NCBI GenBank assembly: GCA_965220955.1
Contig: CBDCRK010000027.1
Location: 1-64,000 of the forward strand
Direction of reading: 5' to 3'
Origin: CBDCRK01 sp965220955
GTDB taxonomy: Bacteria; Desulfobacterota; Binatia; Bin18; CBDCRK01
Length of the DNA: 64,000 nucleotides
How positions within the stretch are numbered: the first letter of the stretch is position 1; every line of letters starts with the position of its first letter. Shown one piece after another: positions 45,910-54,625 of this stretch. The translations under genes and the position numbers were made by a program. Below the pieces are notes generated by a model. The model was given only the letters and a program-made list of their open reading frames with translations. It was not told the origin of the DNA and did not search any database.

Positions 45910-47828
45910 CGTGACAGACAACACTTCTTGTACTTGCGTCCGCTACCACATGGGCATGGGGCGTTACGACCCGTCTTGTTTCTCGCCCTTGATACGATGG
46001 CATCCCCGCGTCTATACGATTTGAGAAAACTTTGGGCCTGGGTGTCTATATGTACGCTCGCACCTTTTTTCTTTGACAGATTAAAAAAGTTTTCGATATT
46101 CTTGACCATATTGACAGCATCTGCTTCGTCCTGTGACAGCAGAGTAAAGCCAAGGTCGAGCGTTGCAGGTGTAGGATTTTCATCGAGCATTTTGATAATT
46201 CGTCCTAAATCGGTCGTCTCGAAGCGCGCCAAAAATCCGGGAGGGGTCCGGTCACCTGGAAAATTCTCACGTCTAACGGTCATAGCAGCTTCGAGGTCTG
46301 CTGATATGTCATCATGGAAGTATTCCAAGTGATGCTCGTCCTTCCTCCACAGGTTGTTTTTTATATGATACGAAAGAATCACCAATTCGTTGGGTGCGAG
46401 TAGTTGATCAGAATAATTGACGCGCCGGTTTATGTAGCTGAGCAGCCAAAGCGGCGATTGTAGCATTTCCGTCATCGCATCAAGCGTAAACACATCCATG
46501 ACGAACGGGGGATGTATCACATCGGTTCTTTCAGATTGAAGGAATGCCCGTGCCTGAAAACTCAGTGCCGGGTAGTGATCCGAAACGACGCATAATATGT
46601 ATATTTCTTTGATTTCGTGTGAAATGAGGATTTCGTTCGATTCGGAGTCCTTAAACCTGTACCCTTCATCAATTAAAAACTTCGCGTCTCTATAGCCTTG
46701 GTTATAGGAGTTCTGGACACTCTTTTTGAAATCCTCCTTGATTTGCCCATCGTTCCCTTTCCTTGCCTCTAACGTCAATTGCTTCGACTTTGCTTGAAGC
46801 ACGATGGCTCGATCACCGAAAAGCACCAGCACGTCGATCTCGCCGGGTTCCCTCCCTCTTGCTCCAAATATATTGACGTTCGAGTAGACATTTTCTTTTC
46901 CAAAGACACTCTCCAGACGCTCTCGACAGAACTCTTCGGTAAACCGACCCCTGTTCTGCGCAGCGATGTCTTTGTATTGGCGGTCTTTACGCATCCAATA
47001 AATCGGAGACTCATATATCGCCACGACCAGACTGAATTGTTGAAAGAGAATGAAGGAATCGTCGTTGTAACGGATTAACGGTGTTGCATTTGTAACGTTG
47101 AAATCGTTAATTGCCTGAAAAGTTGTGTGGTCTTTTGGCGAGACCGTAAACGCAGTCAAAATCTTCCCAACGGCGGACGCATCCATGTTGGTACGGTCCG
47201 CCACTTCACGGACGGTAAATATGTAACCCGCCAGAATAAGCAGAGGCCATTTGTCAGAATGTATTGTCCTGATTTTCGTCACCTTTTCGTCCTGAATCTT
47301 TTGAACCGCATTTGCTACGTCTCGAACTCTCTCGATAGAAAACCCTTTAGTGGCTTCAAGCCATCTGTTGTCTCTGGCATACTTCCGAGGGGTCAAGTCA
47401 CGATATTGAAAACTGTAAGCCGACTCGCCTTCGTAAAATATCAGCGCCCGCAGCATTTCCCCTGTACCGAATTGTTTGAAAATGTTCTCCGAAGTGCTTT
47501 TTGTGCCTGGTTCGCGATCTGCTGTCGCTGACATGGAGACGTGTAGTTCTTTGAGCAAGGTTTCAGTTTTGTCTAAATACTGCTGGAACACTGAAGGATC
47601 GGGAAATGTGTAATCAATATCCTCTTTTACGAGGAGGCCGATGAGAGTAGATATCTCCGTTCTGATTAAGCGGTCAGGAGAATATAGAGGCCGCATGTCG
47701 TCGGCCGTCATTTTCTCCCTATAGAAGACCATATTGTGTTTGAAGCAGAGGCAAGCGATTGCGTGAGCATAACCCGGCGACACGCATAGCCGTGCAAGGT
47801 CGTCAAATATTTCTTGTTCTTGTCTCAT
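45906..47828 (-). CDS. PD-(D/E)xK-like nuclease protein with C-terminal SEC-C motif
   Basis: 640 residues. The N-terminal half is helical and unassigned, with a possible winged helix near 195-225 (FTVREVADRTNMDASAVGKIL). Residues about 325-350 read EPGEIDVLVLFGDRAIVLQAK: Glu330 and Asp332, then Gln345-x-Lys347, a NERD/Mrr-like nuclease core with Gln for Glu as in some active relatives. The C-terminus has a SEC-C zinc motif NAPCPCGSGRKYKKCC. ATG 47828 has AAAGGAG 7 nt upstream. It is the last gene of the restriction-modification run, 57 nt after the specificity subunit. A DNA-degrading or sensing partner is suggested; activity is unproven. Confidence 0.65.
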   Translation of the reverse strand: MRQEQEIFDDLARLCVSPGYAHAIACLCFKHNMVFYREKMTADDMRPLYSPDRLIRTEISTLIGLLVKEDIDYTFPDPSVFQQYLDKTETLLKELHVSMSATADREPGTKSTSENIFKQFGTGEMLRALIFYEGESAYSFQYRDLTPRKYARDNRWLEATKGFSIERVRDVANAVQKIQDEKVTKIRTIHSDKWPLLILAGYIFTVREVADRTNMDASAVGKILTAFTVSPKDHTTFQAINDFNVTNATPLIRYNDDSFILFQQFSLVVAIYESPIYWMRKDRQYKDIAAQNRGRFTEEFCRERLESVFGKENVYSNVNIFGARGREPGEIDVLVLFGDRAIVLQAKSKQLTLEARKGNDGQIKEDFKKSVQNSYNQGYRDAKFLIDEGYRFKDSESNEILISHEIKEIYILCVVSDHYPALSFQARAFLQSERTDVIHPPFVMDVFTLDAMTEMLQSPLWLLSYINRRVNYSDQLLAPNELVILSYHIKNNLWRKDEHHLEYFHDDISADLEAAMTVRRENFPGDRTPPGFLARFETTDLGRIIKMLDENPTPATLDLGFTLLSQDEADAVNMVKNIENFFNLSKKKGASVHIDTQAQSFLKSYRRGDAIVSRARNKTGRNAPCPCGSGRKYKKCCLSR

Positions 47829-47885
47829 ATGATGGCTCCTTTCTACACCGCCGAGGGCCAAAGTGCCACCGCTTTGTATCAGAAG

Positions 47886-49265
47886 TCATGATGCGACGAT
47901 GATTACCTTATTGGCCTTGGCTGCTTCGTCCGCCGCGTAGACGGCGGCCTCAAAGGCTGTCCAGGCTTTTGCGCGAATGGCGGTTGCTTTCTGGTGCAGG
48001 CTCTCCGCCTTCCGATCTCCGTGGAACAAATTGTCGATCAATAACTGCTGCTCGCTCAGAGACGGGAGCGGTAGCGGAAAGCTTGCAACTTCTTTGCTAT
48101 TGATCGAGGCAAGATTCGTCGTGTGTTTGGCCTTGGACCGAAAATAGGCTTGTCCATAGGATGAGTTAATCACCGAAAGAACAAACTCAGGGATGATCTC
48201 TGACGCGTCCATCCGAGCCCGTAGAACATGATTCTGATGGACGCAATGGGGTATTTCGTTTCGCCAAATGGCTCCACGTCCGACGAGATCAGCGCTGTTC
48301 CCTTCACAAAGAAGGACATCGCCATCTTCTAAGCGATATTTGATCATATCCTCGTCTGGGACATTGATCATCTTTATCTCCCCAAGATCGAGCCGTGACC
48401 GTTGGACGTTGGCAACTCGCAGATAGGGACGCGGATGCGTACCGGGTCGATTAGCAGGGGATTTCTGTAGTCCGTAGCTGACCTTTCCCACAGTCCCTAG
48501 TTCAACAATCGGAAATTCGGGCTCTTTCTCTTCAATATGCAAGGCCGCGCGAAGAATACCCTCATGGCTCCAACGGTCAAGGTCCTTGAAGGAGGCGACG
48601 AAGACGGGGCGGTCGGGAAGCGGCTTGGGCGGTTCGAAGCCAAGCGCCGCCTCGAAGGCTTCTGTCGCTTTCGTTTCGTTTTTCTTTGCTTTACGTTCCA
48701 GTTCTTCCGCACGTCCGAGCATTGCGCGATATGAGGCCACGATGGCCCGTTGCTCGGACAAGGGAGGTAGCGGTATCCGCAGGCTTTCGAAGAAGGCCGG
48801 TCGTATGCGCCGTTTTGTCGTGTTCCCAGATGCAGATCCGACCAGTTGCATCAGAAACTCCTGGGTGCGGAGGACGAGAACCAGATAGCTAGGGTCAATC
48901 CGCTGGGTATCCGGAGTATAAACCGGATATTCTGGACTCACAGCCACGTGGTCGAAATCATCGCCAATAACGCAGAATGAACCCTGTCCAACTCGAATTT
49001 TCGAGATGATCAGGTCGCCCGGCAGTGCTGCAAACAGTGGTCCCTTGTAACCTGTCTTCTCCTTCTCGTTGCGTAGGAAGAGTCCACCGCCGAATGTCAC
49101 CTTCGCTATCACGTTCAGAGCGGAAAGCGAACGCGTTCCTCGGTCTATCGGCGCAATTCGTCGCGTAAGAATATCTCGTAGTGGAATCGTGTCGAACGCA
49201 TATCCGCGCCCTTTGCCTTCAGGCCCTTCGATCCATGTCTCAAGCGCCCTCCACTGGCGGATCAG
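47886..49265 (-). CDS. hsdS: type I/IIB-like specificity subunit (HsdS-type)
   Basis: Two target-recognition domains are each followed by a conserved helix: FESLRIPLPPLSEQRAIVAS with a long coiled coil, and VASFPLPLPSLSEQQLLIDN near the C-terminus. The first domain reads IPLRDIL...GGGLFLRNEKEKTGYKG. The only standard in-frame start is GTG 49112, inside that domain. The frame is open upstream for 50 more codons that fit the domain (WRALETWIEG, AFDTIPLRDIL) back to a CTG at 49263-49265, which overlaps the methylase stop as CTGA. Start by CTG through coupling, or an ATGA-to-CTGA mutation, would explain it; I give the longer form. Confidence 0.75.
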   Translation of the reverse strand: MIRQWRALETWIEGPEGKGRGYAFDTIPLRDILTRRIAPIDRGTRSLSALNVIAKVTFGGGLFLRNEKEKTGYKGPLFAALPGDLIISKIRVGQGSFCVIGDDFDHVAVSPEYPVYTPDTQRIDPSYLVLVLRTQEFLMQLVGSASGNTTKRRIRPAFFESLRIPLPPLSEQRAIVASYRAMLGRAEELERKAKKNETKATEAFEAALGFEPPKPLPDRPVFVASFKDLDRWSHEGILRAALHIEEKEPEFPIVELGTVGKVSYGLQKSPANRPGTHPRPYLRVANVQRSRLDLGEIKMINVPDEDMIKYRLEDGDVLLCEGNSADLVGRGAIWRNEIPHCVHQNHVLRARMDASEIIPEFVLSVINSSYGQAYFRSKAKHTTNLASINSKEVASFPLPLPSLSEQQLLIDNLFHGDRKAESLHQKATAIRAKAWTAFEAAVYAADEAAKANKVIIVAS

Positions 49266-51754
49266 GCAGCGGAGGGCAGGGGAAAATCCGGTGTGTCCTC
49301 CGGCTTGGCCCCTTCTTCCACCCAGTTCACGAAAGCTTGATAAGCATCGAGTATCTGGGGAAGATCATTCTGCACAGACTCGCCAGTCTCGCCGGTGGAG
49401 GTGATGCCGACCGCCTTTGGCGCGGCAACAAAGACGGGATAATCGAACGTCTCCCGCACCGTGGCCCAGAGCGCGGCATTATGGGCTTCGTCAATCGACC
49501 GCAGACCTGCCCGCAATTCTCTGAACAGGGCCTCGGACCGGGTGAAGGTTTTTGTGTCGAAAGCGGCGGCGTAGTCCTTTTTCAGTTGGGCGGCGCGTTT
49601 CTTGTCGGTTGCCGTCCCGTTCCAGCGGGGTTTGCTCAGCCGGGTCGGCCCAATGCCGCGCGGGTAGTCGGGCGGCGGCCCCTGGCTCCAGGACGGCGCA
49701 GCTCTTTCGATGCCCAGTTCGGCTAATTCCGCGAGGATGGCGGCCACGTTCTCGTTCTCTCCCGTCACGACGCGTTGTCCGAGATCGGCGCAGAGCGCAT
49801 TCCGTTTTGCATCGCAGGTGGCGTCATGGAGAGCCTGCGCCTCCGTCCATGCCCTCTCCCACTCCACCCCGTCGGTCTCTGTGAAGCGGCGAAGAAAGAC
49901 CAGCGAAGCCTTCACTGTCGCGTCCGCGGATCGGAATGTTTCTTCGGGCAGGCTGACGATGGCGAGGAGGCGCGCCCGGCCCTCGCACCAGCGGCGCAAC
50001 CACGCCAGAGACGGATTGTTGAGGTTGCCGTCCGGCAGGACGATGCCCATGCGCCCGCCCGGCTTGAGCAGGCCGAGGCAGCGTTCGACAAAGATAATCT
50101 CGGTTGCACGGTTCGACTTGCCCTTGCCGATCTCGAACAGGTCAAGGATGTTCGTGCGGGCGTTCGCCTCGTTGATTATGCGTTGGTGGCTCTGTTCCCA
50201 CACCTCGCCGTAGCGTTCCCGACAGCGGTTTCGGTAGGTCGGGTCATCAGGCACGCGGGTTTCCTGGCTGCCTCCTATCTTCTGATCGCTGCCGACGTTG
50301 GCGCCGAATGGCGGGTTGGTTAACACAATGTTGAACCGCTCGGGGAAGATGCCGTTTATATCAACCAAGCCGTCGTGGTAATGGATGCCGCCATGGCCGT
50401 CACCGTGCATGATCATATTCATCTTGGCGGTGCGGGCGGCGCGCGGTTCGGCGTCGCAACCGAAGATACAGTTCCAGGCGAGACGGCCCACGCGCGTGTC
50501 GATGGGCTTGTTGGCGTTGTCTGAAGGAAGCAGCTCCTGGTTCAGACGGACGAAGGCTTCGGCGATTAGCTTTTCTTCTTTCTCCGGCTTGAGCTTCTTG
50601 GCTTCGATTTCTGCGCGGGCCTCATCCTTCTGCTTCTGCACATCGGCCGCAACTTGTTCCCGGACGTGTTCAAAGGCGCGGATCAGAAAGCCGCCTGAGC
50701 CTGCCGCGGGATCGCAGATGAGTTCGCCCTCCTTCGGATCAAGCAGATTGACCATGAAATCGACGACCGGGCGCGGGGTGAAGAACTGGCCGAGTTCGCC
50801 GCGAAAAGTGGTGCCAAGGAATTGCTCGAATGCCAGCCCTTTGATGTCGTCGCCGGTCTTCGACAGGTCGAAGCGTTCGAGCTTTTTGACGATGCGTCGG
50901 AAGGTGGCTTCCGAGATTTCGAGGCGGTCGGTTTCGGCGAAAAGATCGTCGTCAAGGTAGTACTCCTTGGTCTGCCCGAACATCCCTTCGTGAACCGTCG
51001 GCTCATTCGGCATCCGAGTCGCTTCGCGCCGGTCGAGAAAGTCGATGGTGTACGTTCCGTATAAACCGGAGCGCTCGACGTACATCTTAATGAAGAGAAT
51101 TTTCGAGATGGTATCGAAAGCACGGCCGGGGTCCATTTTGTGGACATCCCGCAGGATGCTGTGACACTCGAAAAGGAGGTCTTGAAACTCTTTACGGTTG
51201 AATGCGCGAAGCCTGTTTTTGATTTCTTCGATGCGTTTGGCATCGCCCCAATCCGATGCTTTGGGGAGTTCGTTGATCTGAACGAATTCACCCGGTAGGC
51301 CGGGTACGAGCTTGAAGACCGCCGTATAGCGATAGTTATGGGCGATGAAGACCTCACAGCCTACGGCGCGGGTGTAGCTTTCTCCCTGGTAATAGTCCTT
51401 GATGTTGATATTGACGCTTTCGGCCTTGCACTCGATCACGAGAACGGGTGTTTTGTTCGCGCCCTTGGTCCCCGGCGTCTCCCAGATCACAATGTCGGCG
51501 CGCGGGCTCCTGCGCCCGTGCATGGTCCGTCGCTCCTGATCCATCTGCGACAGTTCGTAGCCGTAGTTGTCTCTGAGATGACGGATGAAGCGCTGGCGGA
51601 CGACCTCTTCGGGTTTGGCCGAGATATCCCGCCACTCGCTGCGCAGGGAAATCCAGAGCCAATCTCCTTGCTCGTGCAGCTTTTCGGAATCCGCCGGAAA
51701 TGGTGTTGTGGGTATGTCCTTGGGTTTCCTGATCTTCGCTTTTGCCATGCTCAT
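49262..51754 (-). CDS. fused restriction nuclease-N6-adenine methyltransferase (BcgI-A-like)
   Basis: 830 residues. Residues 20-150 form an HsdR_N-type nuclease: RADIVIW with Asp87, and VLVIECKAE with Glu108 and Lys110 (D-x20-E-x-K). Then comes an HsdM-like helical domain (QFLGTTFRGELGQFFTPRPV), and the N6-adenine methylase with motif I DPAAGSGG (348-355) and motif IV NPPF (480-483). The C-terminal 200 residues are helical. Nuclease and methylase in one chain with a separate S subunit is the plan of type IIB enzymes such as BcgI, so no HsdR motor is needed. The ATG lies 10 nt after nrtS. Confidence 0.85.
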   Translation of the reverse strand: MSMAKAKIRKPKDIPTTPFPADSEKLHEQGDWLWISLRSEWRDISAKPEEVVRQRFIRHLRDNYGYELSQMDQERRTMHGRRSPRADIVIWETPGTKGANKTPVLVIECKAESVNINIKDYYQGESYTRAVGCEVFIAHNYRYTAVFKLVPGLPGEFVQINELPKASDWGDAKRIEEIKNRLRAFNRKEFQDLLFECHSILRDVHKMDPGRAFDTISKILFIKMYVERSGLYGTYTIDFLDRREATRMPNEPTVHEGMFGQTKEYYLDDDLFAETDRLEISEATFRRIVKKLERFDLSKTGDDIKGLAFEQFLGTTFRGELGQFFTPRPVVDFMVNLLDPKEGELICDPAAGSGGFLIRAFEHVREQVAADVQKQKDEARAEIEAKKLKPEKEEKLIAEAFVRLNQELLPSDNANKPIDTRVGRLAWNCIFGCDAEPRAARTAKMNMIMHGDGHGGIHYHDGLVDINGIFPERFNIVLTNPPFGANVGSDQKIGGSQETRVPDDPTYRNRCRERYGEVWEQSHQRIINEANARTNILDLFEIGKGKSNRATEIIFVERCLGLLKPGGRMGIVLPDGNLNNPSLAWLRRWCEGRARLLAIVSLPEETFRSADATVKASLVFLRRFTETDGVEWERAWTEAQALHDATCDAKRNALCADLGQRVVTGENENVAAILAELAELGIERAAPSWSQGPPPDYPRGIGPTRLSKPRWNGTATDKKRAAQLKKDYAAAFDTKTFTRSEALFRELRAGLRSIDEAHNAALWATVRETFDYPVFVAAPKAVGITSTGETGESVQNDLPQILDAYQAFVNWVEEGAKPEDTPDFPLPSAA

Positions 51755-51764
51755 TTTCCCCGTC

Positions 51765-52076
51765 TTAATTCTTTTTTACGCTCTCAACGTTCGCACCAAC
51801 AGATGTTTCTGCGGCCGTTTCATTGTCCATGTAGGCGCGCGCCGAGGAGAAGGACGAGACGCTGTAAGGCACCAGGAAGGTCAACCCAATCTTGGCCAAT
51901 AAGCGTAGCGAGAAGTCTAGGCTGAGCAGCACGTCATACTGGTTGATGACGGTCAGAATTGGCCCGACAATGGCCGCGACCTTGGCCGCCCGCAGAACGG
52001 TCTCGCGGCGAAGCAAGTGATAGACAAAGCGGCGTAGGGAAATTGATTGGCCGGACTGGGCCGCTTCTTGGGCCAC
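51765..52076 (-). CDS. nrtS: nitrate/nitrite transporter NrtS-like membrane protein
   Basis: 103 residues with two membrane helices: AAKVAAIVGPILTVINQYDV and AKIGLTFLVPYSVSSFSSAR. The INQ(Y/G)D and K-(I/L)-x-L-T-(F/Y)-LVP-x-x-VS motifs are those of NrtS, a small bacterial nitrate/nitrite transporter. The GTG start abuts the TAG of the hydrolase gene upstream, with GGAGG 8 nt before it inside that gene. It is 10 nt from the restriction enzyme gene, so a transport protein and a defence enzyme appear to share a transcript. Confidence 0.75.
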   Translation of the reverse strand: MAQEAAQSGQSISLRRFVYHLLRRETVLRAAKVAAIVGPILTVINQYDVLLSLDFSLRLLAKIGLTFLVPYSVSSFSSARAYMDNETAAETSVGANVESVKKN

Positions 52077-52790
52077 CTAGAAAACCTCCTGAAAGAACAG
52101 CTGCATCGCTTGCCAGGAGCGTTTGTCTGCGGCCTCATTATAGGCAATCCAGTCTATCCCCCGACCTGCGGCGTCTGGGTAGGTAAAACCGTGCTGGGTA
52201 TGGCCATAGCTGATGAGCTGCCAGTCGACACCCGCCTGAGTCATCTCGTTGGCAAAGGCGTTGACATGTTCCACCGGTACGGACGGATCATCCGCCCCGG
52301 TACACACCAAGATCTTGGCTTTGACCTGACCAAACCTGGCTGGGCGTTTGGTCTCGAGACCACCGTGAAAGGTCACCACTCCTGCCAGTGGTGCGCCGTC
52401 GCGGGCCAGCTCTAAGGCAAACGTTCCGCCCAGGCAATAGCCGATAGCCGCGAGCCGCTGCGCATCAACCCGGGGAAGGGTGGTCAGCGTCTCTAAGGCA
52501 ACCCGAACCCGTTGGCGAAACGTGTCTGGATTGTCACGCAGGGCGTTCACGCGTTGCCTAACCTGTTCCAGATCATCAATCTCAACACCACCGCCATACG
52601 GATCACCGGCCAGGGCAACATAGCCCATGTCGGCCAACATCTCGGCCCGCCGTTTGGCATTTGCGCCCAGCCCAAAGCCGCCCGGCATGACCAGAACGCC
52701 TGGACGCGGGCCGGACCGGGTGTCGTCATAGGCCAGGAACCCGCGCAGGCTCACGGCACCGTCTTGATACTCGATGGTCTCCGTTTTCAT
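52077..52790 (-). CDS. dienelactone hydrolase family protein
   Basis: 237 residues. Catalytic triad of the DLH family: nucleophile Cys in IGYCLGG, Asp in GADDPSVP and His in HTQHGF. It hydrolyses dienelactone or related esters in aromatic breakdown. ATG 52790 is preferred to 52832 because AGGAGGGA lies about 6 nt upstream. The stop TAG is followed directly by the GTG of nrtS. It is the first gene of the minus-strand run that includes the restriction genes. Confidence 0.9.
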   Translation of the reverse strand: MKTETIEYQDGAVSLRGFLAYDDTRSGPRPGVLVMPGGFGLGANAKRRAEMLADMGYVALAGDPYGGGVEIDDLEQVRQRVNALRDNPDTFRQRVRVALETLTTLPRVDAQRLAAIGYCLGGTFALELARDGAPLAGVVTFHGGLETKRPARFGQVKAKILVCTGADDPSVPVEHVNAFANEMTQAGVDWQLISYGHTQHGFTYPDAAGRGIDWIAYNEAADKRSWQAMQLFFQEVF

Positions 52791-52846
52791 TCTTCTGTCC
52801 CTCCTGTAGATTGCTATGGGAATTATATACAATCGTACCCATCAAT

Positions 52847-52898
52847 GTAGCACCATTGCTACCTGGTAGCACCATTGCTACTTGGTAGCACCATTGCC
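52847..52898. repeat. 19-bp tandem repeat, 2.7 copies
   Basis: The unit gtagcaccattgctacctg occurs at 52847-52865, 52866-52884 (one change) and partially at 52885-52898. GTAGCA...TGCTAC within each unit is a 6-bp inverted repeat, so each copy is also a small hairpin. It lies just upstream of the dienelactone hydrolase start region and could be an operator array. Confidence 0.85.
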
Positions 52899-53154
52899 AG
52901 AGCCCAGAATAGTGACGACCAGGGTCCACTGCTCCGTGCCCCACTGAGCCGAAGACTGCCGGGACTGGAATAATGAAGAGAAGTACGCAAGCTGGGCTGA
53001 AGGTAGCAATGAAATCGAGGAAGACCAAGAAGGAAGGCGTATAAAATCTGCCAGACTTACCGGGCTTCTCCCGTTCGTTATCCAGTTTCTCGATCCTTCC
53101 AGGCTTGGCTGGCTTGGGATATGATAAGGCCGCTGTTTTCATGGAGGAAGAGGT
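52899..53154. other. intergenic region between divergent genes
   Basis: Contains no supported gene. A long minus-strand open frame over this region and the SDR gene (52726-53679) has no homology and is a shadow. Confidence 0.4.
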
Positions 53155-53940
53155 ATGCGTATCACAGACAAAGTCGCGCTGGTGACGGGCGGTAGCCGGG
53201 GGATTGGCCGGGCGATTGCCCTGCGTTTGGCCTCGGAAGGAGCGCGGATTGTGGTCAATTATCGCCGCAACACTGAACAGGCGCGGGCGGTTGTTGCCGA
53301 GGTCGAGCGGCTTGGCTCGGCGGCCATAGCGGTCCAGGCCGATATGAGCGACGGTGAGGCGGTGCGCGCCATGTTCCGGCGGATCGGGGAGCACTACGGA
53401 CGGCTCGACATCTTGGTTGTGAATGCGGCAGCAACGGCGTTTCGACCCTTGCTCCAGCAAAAAGAACATAATGTGATGCGGACGTTTGCGCTCACAATCA
53501 GCGGCTCGCTGCTCGCGGTGCAGGAGGCCGTGCCGCTGATGCGCGGCCGCAGGGCCAAGGTGGTGACCATCTCGGGCATTGATTCGCTGCGCATGCTGTC
53601 CGGACACGGGTTGCTGGGGGCGGCCAAAGCCGCCCTGGAAAATATGACCATGTATCTCGCCCATGAACTCGGACCCCACGGGATCGCGGTCAACGGTATT
53701 AATCCCGGCCTGATTGAAACCGACTCGTCAAAGATGTATGCCGGCGGTGATGAGGCGTATGCCCAGTACAAGCGGGATGTGATCCCCAATACGCCAGCCG
53801 GGCGGGTTGGGCGGCCCGAAGATATCGCCGCGGTGACGGCGTTTCTGTGTTCTGAGGACGCCGATTTTATTCGGGGACAAACCCTGCTTGTTGACGGCGG
53901 GCTGCTGTCTTCGTCAATCGCCAGTCGGCCGCATGACTGA
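53155..53940 (+). CDS. FabL-like short-chain dehydrogenase lacking the catalytic tyrosine
   Basis: 261 residues. The cofactor loop is TGGSRGIG with an Arg-rich beta-2 end (NYRRN) favouring NADP(H). The C-terminal half (NTPAGRVG, IRGQTLLVDGG) resembles FabL-type enoyl-ACP reductases of SDR ancestry. In those, Tyr lies seven residues before Lys; here the segment reads SGHGLLGAAK, with His at that place and Leu four before Lys. NNAG is NAAA. The protein may be inactive, use another base, or bind rather than convert. GAGGAAGAGG precedes the ATG. Confidence 0.82.
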   Translation: MRITDKVALVTGGSRGIGRAIALRLASEGARIVVNYRRNTEQARAVVAEVERLGSAAIAVQADMSDGEAVRAMFRRIGEHYGRLDILVVNAAATAFRPLLQQKEHNVMRTFALTISGSLLAVQEAVPLMRGRRAKVVTISGIDSLRMLSGHGLLGAAKAALENMTMYLAHELGPHGIAVNGINPGLIETDSSKMYAGGDEAYAQYKRDVIPNTPAGRVGRPEDIAAVTAFLCSEDADFIRGQTLLVDGGLLSSSIASRPHD

Positions 53941-54186
53941 GACAACCGCTGCGGCCAGCTCGCGCCAGAGTCGGGTTTATGCGGGGCTTTTGTTGATGGC
54001 TATGGGCCGGCGGGTCGAGACATTGTTGAGTCTTTGAGCTTTGCGTTGTATGAGATGCTGTGGCTGTTACGGGTGTTTAATTTTGAGGGCGCAAAGCAAG
54101 AGCAGGGCATAGCCCAGACTCCGGGATACCCCGAGGCTGGCGTGTATGAGGCTTTCCTGTCCGAGGTGCTGACAAGGCTAACCTGA
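53933..54186 (+). pseudogene. possible small-gene remnant in two frames
   Basis: A short frame beginning ATG 53933 (ASSRQSRVYAGLLLMAMG) and a following frame (LSFALYEMLWLLRVF, PGYPEAGVYEAFLSEVL) could together be a broken helical protein. Similarity to TorD-like chaperones is only a faint impression. Low support. Confidence 0.2.
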
Positions 54187-54226
54187 CAAGGCTAACCTGG
54201 TTCTGACGAGGAAAAGGAGGATACAA

Positions 54227-54625
54227 ATGGACCCTGTCTGGTGTGGACAGTTCGCTGTCACTGCGTTTTTTGCCGTGGCTTTTTTGCAATCGGCGGCCGA
54301 TAAGTGGATGGACAGTAAAGGCAACCTCGAGTTTCTGACCGGCCATTTTTCCAAGAGTCCCTTGGCCGGGATGGTGACGCCGATGTTTTGGGCGATTACG
54401 GTCATCGAGTCTGCGGCCGGAGTGCTGTGTGCCATCGGGGCCGTACAAGTCCTGTTTGGCCTGGGCGGTGGGCTCGCGATCTGGGGGATTATTGTTGCCA
54501 CCCTGGCCCTGCTGAGTCTCTTCTTTGGCCAGCGGCTGGCCCAGGATTATGCCGGGGCGGCGGTGATTGCCGCCTATTTCGCGGTGGCCCTGCTGGGCTT
54601 GGTGTTATTTGGGTTGCCAGCTTGA
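54227..54625 (+). CDS. DoxX-like integral membrane protein
   Basis: 132 residues with four hydrophobic helices, at about 7-24, 46-75 (two, closely packed), 83-98 and 108-130. The first carries FFAVAFLQSAADKWMD and the second begins after PLAGMVTPMFW, the arrangement of DoxX/DUF-type four-helix proteins. AAAGGAGG lies 8 nt upstream. Its function in the inner membrane is unknown; DoxX relatives are linked to thiosulfate or quinone chemistry. Confidence 0.7.
   Translation: MDPVWCGQFAVTAFFAVAFLQSAADKWMDSKGNLEFLTGHFSKSPLAGMVTPMFWAITVIESAAGVLCAIGAVQVLFGLGGGLAIWGIIVATLALLSLFFGQRLAQDYAGAAVIAAYFAVALLGLVLFGLPA

Noticed and set aside
45906..52076. Classical type I restriction system missing HsdR
   Set aside because: The nuclease is fused to the methylase (D87...E108-x-K110), so the locus fits a BcgI-like two-subunit enzyme and does not need an HsdR motor.
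52726..53679. 317-codon minus-strand frame over the SDR gene and its upstream region
   Set aside because: It mirrors the clear SDR gene on the other strand, has no family motifs, and includes the 19-bp repeats.
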